Origin: Marinomonas algarum
GTDB taxonomy: Bacteria > Pseudomonadota > Gammaproteobacteria > Pseudomonadales > Marinomonadaceae
DNA length: 64,000 nt
Reading direction: 5' to 3'
Assembly (NCBI RefSeq): GCF_020532605.1
Contig: NZ_JAJATW010000009.1
Span: forward strand, 1-64,000
In this document: piece by piece, positions 53,985-61,667 of the stretch
Numbering within the stretch: the stretch's first letter is position 1
Layout of the letters: every line of letters begins with the position of its first letter
Made by a program: the position numbers and the translations under genes
The notes under the pieces: generated by a model
The model's input: the letters and a program-made list of their open reading frames with translations, nothing else
Told to the model about the DNA's origin: nothing
Database searches by the model: none

Positions 53985-55712
53985 TTATTTGTTTTCGTAT
54001 ATCTTAGATTGATTACGACCAAAACCTTTGGCTTGATAAAGGGCTTTATCCGCTTGGTTAATACTGTTTTTTAGATTGGGATTGCCTAAGTCCACCTCGG
54101 CAATACCCGCACTCACGGTGAAATGAATGGTCTCGTCGTAGCCCGTTTCGACCGATTCTTGTTCGAGAGTCCGTCGAATGTTTTCCATTAAAGGGAGGGC
54201 TTGATTGACTGGCGTATTGGTCATGAAAATAATAAATTCCTCACCACCGTAGCGCGCTAAAATATCTTGTTTTCGACACTGGTCGGTTAAGGTATTCGCC
54301 ACGCGAATAATAACATTGTCACCAGCGCTGTGACCGTATGTGTCATTGACCTTTTTAAAGTGATCGATATCAAGCAGTACTATGGTGGCAGGTTGTTGGC
54401 GTAAAACCGCTTGTCTCAATAAAAGCTCTGCTTCGGCATTAAAATAGCGGCGATTATAAAGGCGAGTCATGGGGTCGGTAGACGCCAACAACTTAAGTTC
54501 ATCCTGTGATGCTTTGATGGTCTCCAAGTTTTTAATGCGATACGCAATAATAAGCGACAACGCGAGTGCTTCAAGGACGATTCCGATCCCAACCCCGTGG
54601 CTGTTGATATAGTTGAATTCGGCTTTCCCGACATAAAACAGCAAGGCCAAGGTGCTGAACGCAATAAATAAACCGTGTGCCATCAAGAAAAACGGCGCAA
54701 TTGGGTGTTTCCGGATCATCATCGAGACAGTAACAGACAAGCTCACTATCATCATTAAGCCCGCCAAGATACTGGAGTATCTTAATGCAGTCACAATATC
54801 AAACAGGCCATAAACGAAATCGATGATCAGCATGATTAACACCGACATCAATGCCCAATGCTCAATAGGGTATTTTTTCTTAGTCTCAAAGATATTGATC
54901 ATAAAGAGCAGTAAAAAGATCGGCATGGACACTAACGTTAAATGCCATTTCAGTGTTACTGACCCAAAAACATCAAAGAGATCTGCAAGCAATCCATAAG
55001 ACAGTGCAATCCAAAAACCACCAGAAATCAGATAACAAGAGTAGTAAAAATGCTCTTTTAAGCGAGAAGAAAGAAACAACAAAACGTTATAAATAATCAA
55101 CGCCAATAGCATACCAACGAGTAACGCAATGTCGGTATATTGTCCTAACAAAGCGCGTTTTGATTTTTCTTCGTTATAGAGGTTTAACGCGAGCCATTGG
55201 TGGGAAAACGATAAACTCTGCACAAACAAGGTTTTGGTTTGGTTAGGCTGTAAATCTACGTCAAACACCGCACTGCCGCGATACATCCACTCTTGCGTGC
55301 TTTTGTCATCCATGTCCAGATAGCGTTCCCTTACCAAGGTATTATTGACCACTTCATAAAGCCCAACGGCTCTATTGTGATACGCATAAGGATGGTGGAG
55401 GAAAATGGTTTTGGGGAATTGAGATGTGTTTTTGAGACGAATTTGTATCCAAGTGGTTTTTGCCTTAGTCCCAAGAGAAATGCTGTTGGGTGACTCGGTA
55501 AAGTCGCTCTGTTGTACATTAGAGAATGACATTTGCCCTGTATTGTCTACAAAATACCCCATTTGAAATTGCTCTAATTTGGTGAAATCTTGAGCGATAG
55601 GGACAACGGGAAGTGCGGCGCATACAACAGTAGAAAAAGCCCAGCATAAAAAAATAAGCAAGGTTTGAAGGCAAGGCTTCTCTCTGATATTGATCACTAA
55701 TGACTTCCCCAT
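53985..55712 (-). CDS. Diguanylate cyclase with 7TMR-DISM sensor
   Basis: About 575 residues from the ATG at 55712, chosen because it starts a signal peptide (LQTLLIFLCWAFSTVVCA); an upstream TTG would add 19 residues before it. A periplasmic 7TMR-DISMED2 domain (about 30-165, TTWIQIRLKNTSQFPKTIFL) is followed by seven membrane helices (about 185-385), a short coiled linker and a GGDEF domain with the active signature RYGGEEFIIF plus TDPMTRLYNRRYF. An RxxD inhibitory site is not obvious. It makes c-di-GMP in response to an extracellular, possibly carbohydrate, cue. Two 20-base palindromes lie upstream. Confidence 0.92.
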   Translation of the reverse strand: MGKSLVINIREKPCLQTLLIFLCWAFSTVVCAALPVVPIAQDFTKLEQFQMGYFVDNTGQMSFSNVQQSDFTESPNSISLGTKAKTTWIQIRLKNTSQFPKTIFLHHPYAYHNRAVGLYEVVNNTLVRERYLDMDDKSTQEWMYRGSAVFDVDLQPNQTKTLFVQSLSFSHQWLALNLYNEEKSKRALLGQYTDIALLVGMLLALIIYNVLLFLSSRLKEHFYYSCYLISGGFWIALSYGLLADLFDVFGSVTLKWHLTLVSMPIFLLLFMINIFETKKKYPIEHWALMSVLIMLIIDFVYGLFDIVTALRYSSILAGLMMIVSLSVTVSMMIRKHPIAPFFLMAHGLFIAFSTLALLFYVGKAEFNYINSHGVGIGIVLEALALSLIIAYRIKNLETIKASQDELKLLASTDPMTRLYNRRYFNAEAELLLRQAVLRQQPATIVLLDIDHFKKVNDTYGHSAGDNVIIRVANTLTDQCRKQDILARYGGEEFIIFMTNTPVNQALPLMENIRRTLEQESVETGYDETIHFTVSAGIAEVDLGNPNLKNSINQADKALYQAKGFGRNQSKIYENK

Positions 55713-55877
55713 AGCGAATAAGCTTGGTTCATGGAACGAAATTAACTTAATGTTAACCGATTGGATCAATAAAAAAACAAGAATCTTAAAAAACTCACTT
55801 ATGAGCGTTAAGGTCAGCTATTTTTTGCTTGTTCTATGTGATCGTGATGAGTTAACAGAAAATTTGTCTAGCCTGAA

Positions 55878-55897
55878 ATGGGTATCATGGTATCCAT
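55878..55897. promoter_or_regulatory. Palindromic operator 1 upstream of the diguanylate cyclase
   Basis: ATGGGTATCATGGTATCCAT is a 20-base near-palindrome with two mismatched arm positions. Its centre is 41 bases (about four helical turns) from the centre of operator 2, so both could be bound on one DNA face. Confidence 0.5.
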
Positions 55898-55918
55898 TTT
55901 CATAGAAATAAGCTCAAT

Positions 55919-55938
55919 TTGGATACTATGGTATCCAA
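55919..55938. promoter_or_regulatory. Palindromic operator 2 upstream of the diguanylate cyclase
   Basis: TTGGATACTATGGTATCCAA has perfect 8-base arms around a TATG spacer. It resembles operator 1 (shared ATGGTATCCA). The regulator is not known. Confidence 0.6.
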
Positions 55939-55973
55939 GAGTGATAAATCAGAGTGTCGAATGGTAGGCATTC

Positions 55974-56016
55974 AGGTCTACAAATTGTTACCCATAAGAT
56001 AACTTTCTGTAGACCT
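55974..56016 (-). terminator. Hairpin after the AAA ATPase gene
   Basis: AGGTCTACA (55974-55982) and TGTAGACCT (56008-56016) form a perfect 9-base-pair stem, with an inner GTTA/TAAC pairing in the loop, about 20 bases downstream of the ATPase stop. No T tract follows on the minus strand. Confidence 0.45.
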
Positions 56017-56038
56017 AGTGCTTCTGGGCAACGCGCTT

Positions 56039-57358
56039 TTACCATCTCTGAGGTAAATACTGCGTGAAGTACAAAGGCATCACGATATTGGTTTGTTCTA
56101 ACGCTGAAGAGCCTTGTGTACCCGTTAACTTAAAGGTTTTACTTGGAGTACATTTTTCAACGTAGGATGCTAACGATTTGGCTCTTGTACGTTTGCCACT
56201 TTTGACTTCCACAGGGATGATATCGCCTTCATCGGTCGCCAAAATAAATTCGATTTCGGCGCGGGCGTCATTCCATGAATAGCTTGGGTCAACGCCAATA
56301 GCTGTGAGCTCTTGTTGCACAAAGTTTTCAGCCACATAGCCTTTGTATTCATAGTTTTGTTGCTTAATCTCTTTATAACTGCTGCCCAGCATATGATTGA
56401 GCAGGCCCACATCAAACAGAAATAGTTTAACCATATTGTCTTTTTTATAGGCCGCCAACGGAGATTTCGGTAATCCTTCAATAGGGTAGTTTGGCAAAGC
56501 TAAGCGGCAGCAGTTAAGCCAATGGATCGCGGTTTCAAAATCGCTATAACGAGATTTACGCTCATGCACATGCTTAAATTTAAAGCGTTTAACTGACTCA
56601 TCGCTGACAAGTGATAGCTGGGCTGGAATGCTATTAAACACCGATTCAATCAGTGTGGCATCGACCTTGCCCGCGTACTTACCGAAATCGCGGCGATAAC
56701 CTTCAACTAAATCGGCATGAATTTTTGTGACTTTTTCAACACGCTCTAGAATGCTTGAATCCTTAAACTGATACCAAGCAGAAACGGCTTCCGGCATACC
56801 ACCGGTAAAAAAATAGTCGGTTAGTTTATCCATCAATTTAGTGTGCACCGCCGGTGTGCTTGCTTGACTATCAAATGCTTTGATCAGTGCTTGCTCGTTG
56901 GATGCGTAAATAAATTCTTGGAAGGTCAGTGGTCGTAAATTGCATTGTTCTACCTTGCCTACAGGGAAGGTATTGAGCAAACCAATGTTCGAACCGCTGG
57001 CTGCGACAAAATAGGACGGTGCTTTTTCGGCAAAATACTTCAGCGAAGTTACGGCTCGTTCACATTCGCCAATTTCATCTAATATCAGCAAGTCGGTGTC
57101 TGGATTGAACGCTTGGTTGGTTAACAACTCAATGTTCATTACTAGCTCGTCAGGTGACAACGAGCCATCGAACGCTTCTTTGTAAGCTGGGTTTTCAAGG
57201 AAGTCGATACGAAGGATGTTGGCAAAGGTATTCCCAAACAACTCTTGCAGTAGATAGGTTTTACCTGTTTGTCTTGCGCCATCGATCAATAATGGCTTGC
57301 GCACAGGTTGACTTTTCCATGCTATTAGGGCGTTGAGTAGGTTGCGCTGCATTGTCAT
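56039..57358 (-). CDS. AAA ATPase with C-terminal DUF4143 domain
   Basis: A 439-residue protein of the AAA_14/DUF4143 family. Walker A GARQTGKTYLL is near residue 26 and Walker B TDLLILDEIGE near residue 93. The C-terminal DUF4143 part ends with a PD-(D/E)xK-like pattern (AEIEFILATDEGDIIPVEVKSGKR), as in this family. Such genes are widespread in accessory regions and their biological role is unclear; defence or selfish-element functions have been suggested. It is transcribed divergently from the hipB-like gene across an operator-rich region, and a 20-base inverted repeat overlaps its probable promoter. Confidence 0.88.
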   Translation of the reverse strand: MTMQRNLLNALIAWKSQPVRKPLLIDGARQTGKTYLLQELFGNTFANILRIDFLENPAYKEAFDGSLSPDELVMNIELLTNQAFNPDTDLLILDEIGECERAVTSLKYFAEKAPSYFVAASGSNIGLLNTFPVGKVEQCNLRPLTFQEFIYASNEQALIKAFDSQASTPAVHTKLMDKLTDYFFTGGMPEAVSAWYQFKDSSILERVEKVTKIHADLVEGYRRDFGKYAGKVDATLIESVFNSIPAQLSLVSDESVKRFKFKHVHERKSRYSDFETAIHWLNCCRLALPNYPIEGLPKSPLAAYKKDNMVKLFLFDVGLLNHMLGSSYKEIKQQNYEYKGYVAENFVQQELTAIGVDPSYSWNDARAEIEFILATDEGDIIPVEVKSGKRTRAKSLASYVEKCTPSKTFKLTGTQGSSALEQTNIVMPLYFTQYLPQRW

Positions 57359-57404
57359 TTCCCGCCAATTAAGATTGTTAACTGCCTGTAGTATAACTCA
57401 GTCT

Positions 57405-57460
57405 ACACTTTTACGCGCATAAAAATGTAAAAAATCGCACTTTTATGCGCGTAAAAGTGT
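57405..57460. repeat. 20-base perfect inverted repeat at the AAA ATPase promoter
   Basis: ACACTTTTACGCGCATAAAA (57405-57424) is the exact reverse complement of 57441-57460, with a 16-base spacer. Each arm plus its flank is itself nearly palindromic (ACACTTTTA ... TAAAAATGT), so this reads as two adjacent operators in opposite orientation, just upstream of the -10 TATACT of the ATPase. Confidence 0.8.
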
Positions 57461-57532
57461 AAGTTGGTGTCCTTTGGTATTCAGGGATCCACATCATCGC
57501 CTTGGCCAACGCGCAATCTAAGCCTAAAAGTA

Positions 57533-57544
57533 GGATATAAATCC
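57533..57544. promoter_or_regulatory. Degenerate hip operator copy
   Basis: GGATATAAATCC resembles the three clearer GGGAATATAGTCC sites to its right and may be a weak fourth site. Confidence 0.35.
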
Positions 57545-57562
57545 AATTATATTAAATAAAAT

Positions 57563-57575
57563 GGGAATATAGTCC
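57563..57575. promoter_or_regulatory. hip operator copy 1
   Basis: GGGAATATAGTCC, a palindromic motif repeated three times before the hipB-like gene; the expected binding site of its product in autoregulation. Confidence 0.7.
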
Positions 57576-57613
57576 TATATGTACATTATTGGAGTTGCTT
57601 GGGATTCAAAGTT

Positions 57614-57626
57614 GGACTATATTCCC
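57614..57626. promoter_or_regulatory. hip operator copy 2 (inverted)
   Basis: GGACTATATTCCC is the exact reverse complement of copy 1. Confidence 0.7.
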
Positions 57627-57643
57627 AGTAATGGTTTAATAAT

Positions 57644-57657
57644 GGGAATATAGTCCC
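57644..57657. promoter_or_regulatory. hip operator copy 3
   Basis: GGGAATATAGTCCC ends 13 bases before the hipB-like ATG; a protein bound here would block ribosome-site transcription and initiation. Confidence 0.7.
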
Positions 57658-57670
57658 TTTGGTTGGTGAT

Positions 57671-57976
57671 ATGGCTAAGCGTGACCTACACAATGTACTG
57701 TTTCCAAAGCAGCGCAAAATCCTGACTCATTTTGGTGAAGACTTGCTGTTGGCGATGAAACGACGTGGTTTTACAAAAAAACTGCTGTGTGAACGTACTG
57801 GCTTTGATCATAAAACCGTGAACAAAGTCTTCGCCGGTGATCCGGGCGTTGCCATAGGCACTTACTTAAAAGTCATGGCCGTTCTTGGCATGGAAAGCAA
57901 CTTTGCAGAAATGGCCGCTCATGATGAAGTGGGTATTAAGCTGCAAAATATAAAATTGCTGGAAGGTTCAAGATGA
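57671..57976 (+). CDS. HipB-like helix-turn-helix antitoxin
   Basis: 101 residues from the ATG at 57671. A helix-turn-helix of the Xre type is visible (ILTHFGEDLLLAMKRRGFTKKLLCERTGFDHKTVNKVFAGDPGVAIGTYLKVMAVLG). It lies directly before a HipA-type kinase gene with a 4-base overlap (ATGA), the standard antitoxin-toxin order. It should bind the palindromes upstream and repress the operon, and neutralise the toxin. It shows weak likeness to E. coli HipB beyond the HTH, so no symbol is given. Confidence 0.85.
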   Translation: MAKRDLHNVLFPKQRKILTHFGEDLLLAMKRRGFTKKLLCERTGFDHKTVNKVFAGDPGVAIGTYLKVMAVLGMESNFAEMAAHDEVGIKLQNIKLLEGSR

Positions 57977-59223
57977 GTCGTGAAATCGTTGAAGTCTATG
58001 CCGACTGGGAGCCAATTGAAGCGCCTTTGCTAATAGGGCGGCTTTCTTACAGCGATTCAAGCCGAGGTGGCGTGTTTAGTTTTGCCTACGATAAAGCATT
58101 TTTAACTTCAGCCTATCGCTTGCAAATTGATCCAATCCTGACGCTTCACTCCGGTGAACTCTACAACGATGAAGCCGATAAAAACTTTCGTGCATTTCTC
58201 GATTCATCTCCCGATAGATGGGGACGTATTTTAATGCAGCGGCGTACGGCCATTGAAGCGCGCAAAGGCATTCGAGCGACAAGTCGATTAAACGAGCTAG
58301 ATTACCTGCTGGGCGTACACGACTCTTACCGGATGGGTGGTATTCGATTTAAGCGAACAGGCTCGGATGCTTTTTTGGACGACAACTCTGAGTTTACTGC
58401 GCCGCCAATGGCTTCTTTGCGAGAGCTAGAGCACGCAGCAATGCAGATTGAAAAAGACGATAACATCGACAGTGACGAGTATTACCGCTGGTTGAAAATG
58501 CTGATTTCTCCAGGCTCATCATTAGGTGGTGCAAGGCCCAAGGCTTGTGTCACAGATGAACAAGGCCACTTGTGGATTGCCAAGTTTCCCAATTTAAACG
58601 ATACCCATGACGTGGGCGCATGGGAGATGGTCTGTTATGAATTGGCTCTGGCGGCAGGTGTTGACATGTATCCAAGTGAGATCAGGCAGTTTTCCTCTGG
58701 GCATCATACCTTTTTAACCAAACGGTTTGACCGCGACGGTGAAAAGCGGCTGCATTTTTCGTCGGCCATGACACAGCTTCAATACTATGATGGTGAACAA
58801 TCTCAAGGTGCCAGCTACTTAGAGATTGCTGAATTTATTTCCAATTCTGGTGCACAAACCGAAGCCGATTTAGCACAGTTATGGCGACGTATCGTGTTTA
58901 ATATTGCGGTGTCCAACACCGATGATCACCTGCGTAACCATGGATTTTTATTAACAAAGAATGGCTGGAAGTTATCACCCGCTTATGATTTAAACCCGAT
59001 AGTGGGTAAGCATGGCCTGCATCTGAATATTACCGATGCAGACAACGCTTTAGACTACCAGCTAGCCTTTGATGTGAAAGACTTCTTCAGACTTTCGCAA
59101 ACCCAAGCCACGCAAATTTACGATGAAGTATTAATGGCGGTTAAGCAATGGCAAACCGTTGCTAAGCGGCTAGGGATCAGCCGAGCGGAGCAAGCCATGA
59201 AACAATCAGCGTTTAACGTTTAA
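57973..59223 (+). CDS. HipA-type serine/threonine kinase toxin
   Basis: A 416-residue HipA-family kinase. The N-terminal Couple_hipA domain includes LDSSPDRWGRILMQRR. The flexible P-loop region GSSLGGARPK (residues 181-190) contains candidate autophosphorylation serines. The catalytic loop is NTDDHLRNHGFL (Asp 317) and the Mg-binding Asp 339 is in SPAYDLNP. All key residues look intact, so it should be active. E. coli HipA phosphorylates GltX and causes growth arrest; the target here is not known. It overlaps its antitoxin gene by 4 bases. It is close to full-length compared with the family's usual 410-440. Confidence 0.9.
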   Translation: MSREIVEVYADWEPIEAPLLIGRLSYSDSSRGGVFSFAYDKAFLTSAYRLQIDPILTLHSGELYNDEADKNFRAFLDSSPDRWGRILMQRRTAIEARKGIRATSRLNELDYLLGVHDSYRMGGIRFKRTGSDAFLDDNSEFTAPPMASLRELEHAAMQIEKDDNIDSDEYYRWLKMLISPGSSLGGARPKACVTDEQGHLWIAKFPNLNDTHDVGAWEMVCYELALAAGVDMYPSEIRQFSSGHHTFLTKRFDRDGEKRLHFSSAMTQLQYYDGEQSQGASYLEIAEFISNSGAQTEADLAQLWRRIVFNIAVSNTDDHLRNHGFLLTKNGWKLSPAYDLNPIVGKHGLHLNITDADNALDYQLAFDVKDFFRLSQTQATQIYDEVLMAVKQWQTVAKRLGISRAEQAMKQSAFNV

Positions 59224-59553
59224 TGAGTCAGTGAAACACTATTTTCATTTTTCAGCAGATAAAGAAGTTTTAGTTTCACTTTATGCTTTGCCTCATACTC
59301 CATGTGTTTTAACACTTCGCTCATCCCTTGGGCTTTTGGGGCAGTTTGGGCAAAGCCTTAGTTCACGCCACTTAGCCACGCACTAACTCTGCCCACAGAG
59401 CATTTATTGTTTTGGGCACTATCTACAAACTGGGGCAACTAGCTACCTGCACCCTCAGAAAGCTGCACGATCTGGGCATTTATCTGCCTACTGCGTCCGT
59501 TTAGTACTGGCAAACTCCTAACTGAACTTAACAGATCAGTGAGGAAGCAAACG
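59224..59553. other. Intergenic region before the AlpA-type gene
   Basis: 330 bases without a gene. AGTGAAAC (59230-59237) and GTTTCACT (59273-59280) could close a long hairpin after hipA. Further right are degenerate repeats of a GGGCA-TA-CTAC motif at 59411, 59431 and 59471. Confidence 0.5.
59411..59487. repeat. Degenerate direct repeats, iteron-like
   Basis: TTTGGGCACTATCTAC (59411-59426), TGGGGCAACTAGCTAC (59431-59446) and TCTGGGCATTTATCTGC (59471-59487) start at intervals of 20 and 40 bases. They lie just before the AlpA-type gene and could be its binding sites or iterons. Similarity is loose. Confidence 0.35.
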
Positions 59554-59796
59554 ATGAACCCAACTACACAATCATCCACCACATCAACACACCCAGCGCG
59601 TCAGCAGCGGATTTTGCGCTTGCCCGAGGTAAAGGCCAAAACAGGCTTTGGCCGTAGCACCATTTATGCCTTGATGGCCAACGGAGAATTCCCCCGTTCC
59701 ATTCGTATTGGTGCGCGTGCCGTGGGCTGGTTAGAAAGCGATATCGACCAGTGGATTGAAACCCGCCGTATCGGTGCTGCTTATGGCCGTGGATAA
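59554..59796 (+). CDS. AlpA-family phage-type transcriptional regulator
   Basis: 80 residues from the ATG at 59554 (GAGGAAG upstream). It has the AlpA winged-helix motif: ILRLPEVKAKTGFGRSTIYALMANGEFPRSIRIGARAVGWLESDIDQWIETR. Such small proteins regulate excision or replication genes in prophages and satellites. Its 3' end overlaps the start of the DUF927 gene, so the two are co-translated. Confidence 0.92.
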   Translation: MNPTTQSSTTSTHPARQQRILRLPEVKAKTGFGRSTIYALMANGEFPRSIRIGARAVGWLESDIDQWIETRRIGAAYGRG

Positions 59797-61525
59797 ACCA
59801 TCAGCATCAACCCCGTTACCTGCCAGTGAAATGCATAGCAACGCACCAACATTACCGGCTGGTTTTGCCTATAACGCGCAAAACTGGCTGGTGATGCAAC
59901 CAGCAGGGCAAGATAGTCCTGTTAAAATCTGCTCTTGGTTGCAAGTGGCCGCCCGCACCCGCGATCCGCAAGGGGACAACTACGGCTATTTATTGCACTG
60001 GTTAGACGATGACAATCGCCATCGCTATTGGGCTATGCCAGCAGAACTATTGGCCGGAGACGGCAGCGAGTACCGCCGAATTCTACTCAGCCGAGGCATG
60101 CGGCTAAGCAACAGTGTCAAAGCGCGGCAGTTGCTCTCGCTGTTTATTCAACAAATGGGCGAACTGGCCACGCAAAAGGCCATCAGCGTCAACTGCATTG
60201 GCTGGCATCATAACGCTTATGTGCATCCGCGCCTCACTTTTTACCCAAGCGAACACAGCAACAACCCGCGCATGGTGCTGCAAACCATGCACCCGATAGA
60301 AGGCTTTATTCAACAAGGCAGTAGCGATAGTTGGCGGCAGCACGTTGGCCGTTATTGTCTGGATAACCCGCTATTAATCGTTGGTGTCTGCGCTGCACTG
60401 GCCGCACCTTTATTGCATTTATGTGGGGTGGATGGTTTTGGTTTACACCTCTACGGTGCCAGCAGTACCGGTAAAACCGCAGCACTGTATCCGGCGTTAT
60501 CGGTGTGGGGCGAACCTAATCAGCTGCGCCACAGTTGGCGTGCCACGGCCAACGGTTTAGAAGGCACAGCCTTAGCGCATAACGATGCCTTACTTGCGCT
60601 CGACGAAATGGGCGAAGTGGATCCCAAGGAGGCGGGCGATGTCGCTTATATGCTTGCCAATGGCCAAGGTAAAACCCGTGCAGGCAAATACGGTGAAATG
60701 CGCTTACCCGCTCGTTGGCGCTTGGTGTTTTTATCAACTGGCGAAGTCACACTCGAAAGCCACCTCGCCAGTATCGGCAAGCGTGTAAAAGCAGGCCAGC
60801 AGGTGCGCGTGATTGATCTAAGTGCCGATGCCGGAGCGCAAATGGGCGTGTTTAACCATAGCCACGGTATGAACGCCGCCGATTTAGCCGATCACCTAAA
60901 ACAGCAAAGCCGCCAATATTACGGCAGCGTGGCCTTGAACTGGTTACGGTATTTAACGCAGCACAGCGCGCAGGTGCGGCCCGTTTTCCAAAATGTACGC
61001 CAACACTTTTTAGCCAGTTTGCCAACCGAGGCTGATGGCCAAGTGCGTCGGGTCGCCGAAAAGTTTGCCTTACTGGCCAGTGCAGGCCTGTTAGCCATTC
61101 AAGCCAAAGTACTCGATTGGCCAACCCAAAGTGTCGAAGCTGCCTGTTTAAGCCAGCTAAACCAATGGATACTCGCCCGCGGTGGTGTGGCTGCCAATGA
61201 AGACCAACAAGCCGTTCGCCAAGTACGCAGCTTTATTGAGCAGCATGGCGAAAGCCGCTTTACGCCTAAACAAACCGGTTACAGCAGCCAAGTACGCCAG
61301 CGTGCGGGTTGGCTTGATACTTCTGGCCCACAAACCCTCTACCTGTTTTACCCAACCGGCTGGCGTGAAGCTACCGAAGGCCTTAGCCCAGATCGCGCCG
61401 CCAAAGCACTGATGGCCGCAGGCTACCTAATCCCCGATGGCAACCGACCACAGCGCAAAGTCAGCCTGCCCGACAACACCCGACCACGCATGTACTGCGT
61501 GAAAGGCAACATCTTAGATGACTAA
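59783..61525 (+). CDS. DUF927-domain ATPase of a mobile element
   Basis: About 580 residues from the ATG at 59783, which overlaps the AlpA-type gene by 14 bases. A DUF927 domain with a helicase-like NTPase core is present: Walker A GASSTGKT near residue 225, Walker B ALLALDEMGE, and LVFLSTGEVTLESHL. The N-terminal 200 residues (YWAMPAELLAGDGSEYRRILLSRG) are typical of the family. DUF927 proteins occur in plasmids, ICEs and phage satellites and are thought to act in their DNA replication. No primase, integrase or capsid gene follows, so the element is short or cut off by the convergent restriction genes. GC is higher than in the core genes around. Confidence 0.88.
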   Translation: MAVDKPSASTPLPASEMHSNAPTLPAGFAYNAQNWLVMQPAGQDSPVKICSWLQVAARTRDPQGDNYGYLLHWLDDDNRHRYWAMPAELLAGDGSEYRRILLSRGMRLSNSVKARQLLSLFIQQMGELATQKAISVNCIGWHHNAYVHPRLTFYPSEHSNNPRMVLQTMHPIEGFIQQGSSDSWRQHVGRYCLDNPLLIVGVCAALAAPLLHLCGVDGFGLHLYGASSTGKTAALYPALSVWGEPNQLRHSWRATANGLEGTALAHNDALLALDEMGEVDPKEAGDVAYMLANGQGKTRAGKYGEMRLPARWRLVFLSTGEVTLESHLASIGKRVKAGQQVRVIDLSADAGAQMGVFNHSHGMNAADLADHLKQQSRQYYGSVALNWLRYLTQHSAQVRPVFQNVRQHFLASLPTEADGQVRRVAEKFALLASAGLLAIQAKVLDWPTQSVEAACLSQLNQWILARGGVAANEDQQAVRQVRSFIEQHGESRFTPKQTGYSSQVRQRAGWLDTSGPQTLYLFYPTGWREATEGLSPDRAAKALMAAGYLIPDGNRPQRKVSLPDNTRPRMYCVKGNILDD

Positions 61526-61526
61526 A

Positions 61527-61559
61527 AAGGCGATAAATCCTGTGTGGGCTTGTCGCCTT
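61527..61559 (+). terminator. Possible terminator after the DUF927 gene
   Basis: AAGGCGA (61527-61533) and TCGCCTT (61553-61559) pair over 7 bases with a 19-base loop directly after the stop codon. No T tract follows. Confidence 0.35.
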
Positions 61560-61560
61560 G

Positions 61561-61634
61561 TAGTGTACTGGCAGTAAACATCAGGACTGGGCGAGGTTCA
61601 AAGTCTAACGCGGACAATACCGCTAGTGTACTGG
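61561..61634. repeat. 11-base direct repeat TAGTGTACTGG
   Basis: The sequence occurs exactly at 61561-61571 and 61624-61634, 63 bases apart, in the short gap between the DUF927 gene and the metallopeptidase gene. It may be chance or a remnant of a recombination site. Confidence 0.4.
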
Positions 61635-61667
61635 TTGTGTACTTAGCTATTCGATACAGCGTGCTGA

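Larger units (their letters stand above)
55713..56038. other. Intergenic region between the cyclase and AAA ATPase genes
   Basis: 326 bases with no credible gene. It holds two 20-base palindromes (55878-55897 and 55919-55938) and a hairpin with 9-base arms (55974-56016) just downstream of the AAA ATPase gene. It looks like the left border of the accessory region. Confidence 0.6.
57359..57670. other. Operator-rich divergent region between the AAA ATPase and hipBA genes
   Basis: 312 bases without a gene. The left part carries a 20-base inverted repeat next to the ATPase promoter (a TATACT -10 on the minus strand at 57390-57395). The right part carries four copies of a GGGAATATAGTCCC-like palindrome before the hipB-like start. 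Confidence 0.7.

Noticed and set aside
59230..59280. Possible terminator after hipA
   Set aside because: The 8-base arms are separated by about 35 bases with no T tract, so I list it only as part of the intergenic description.
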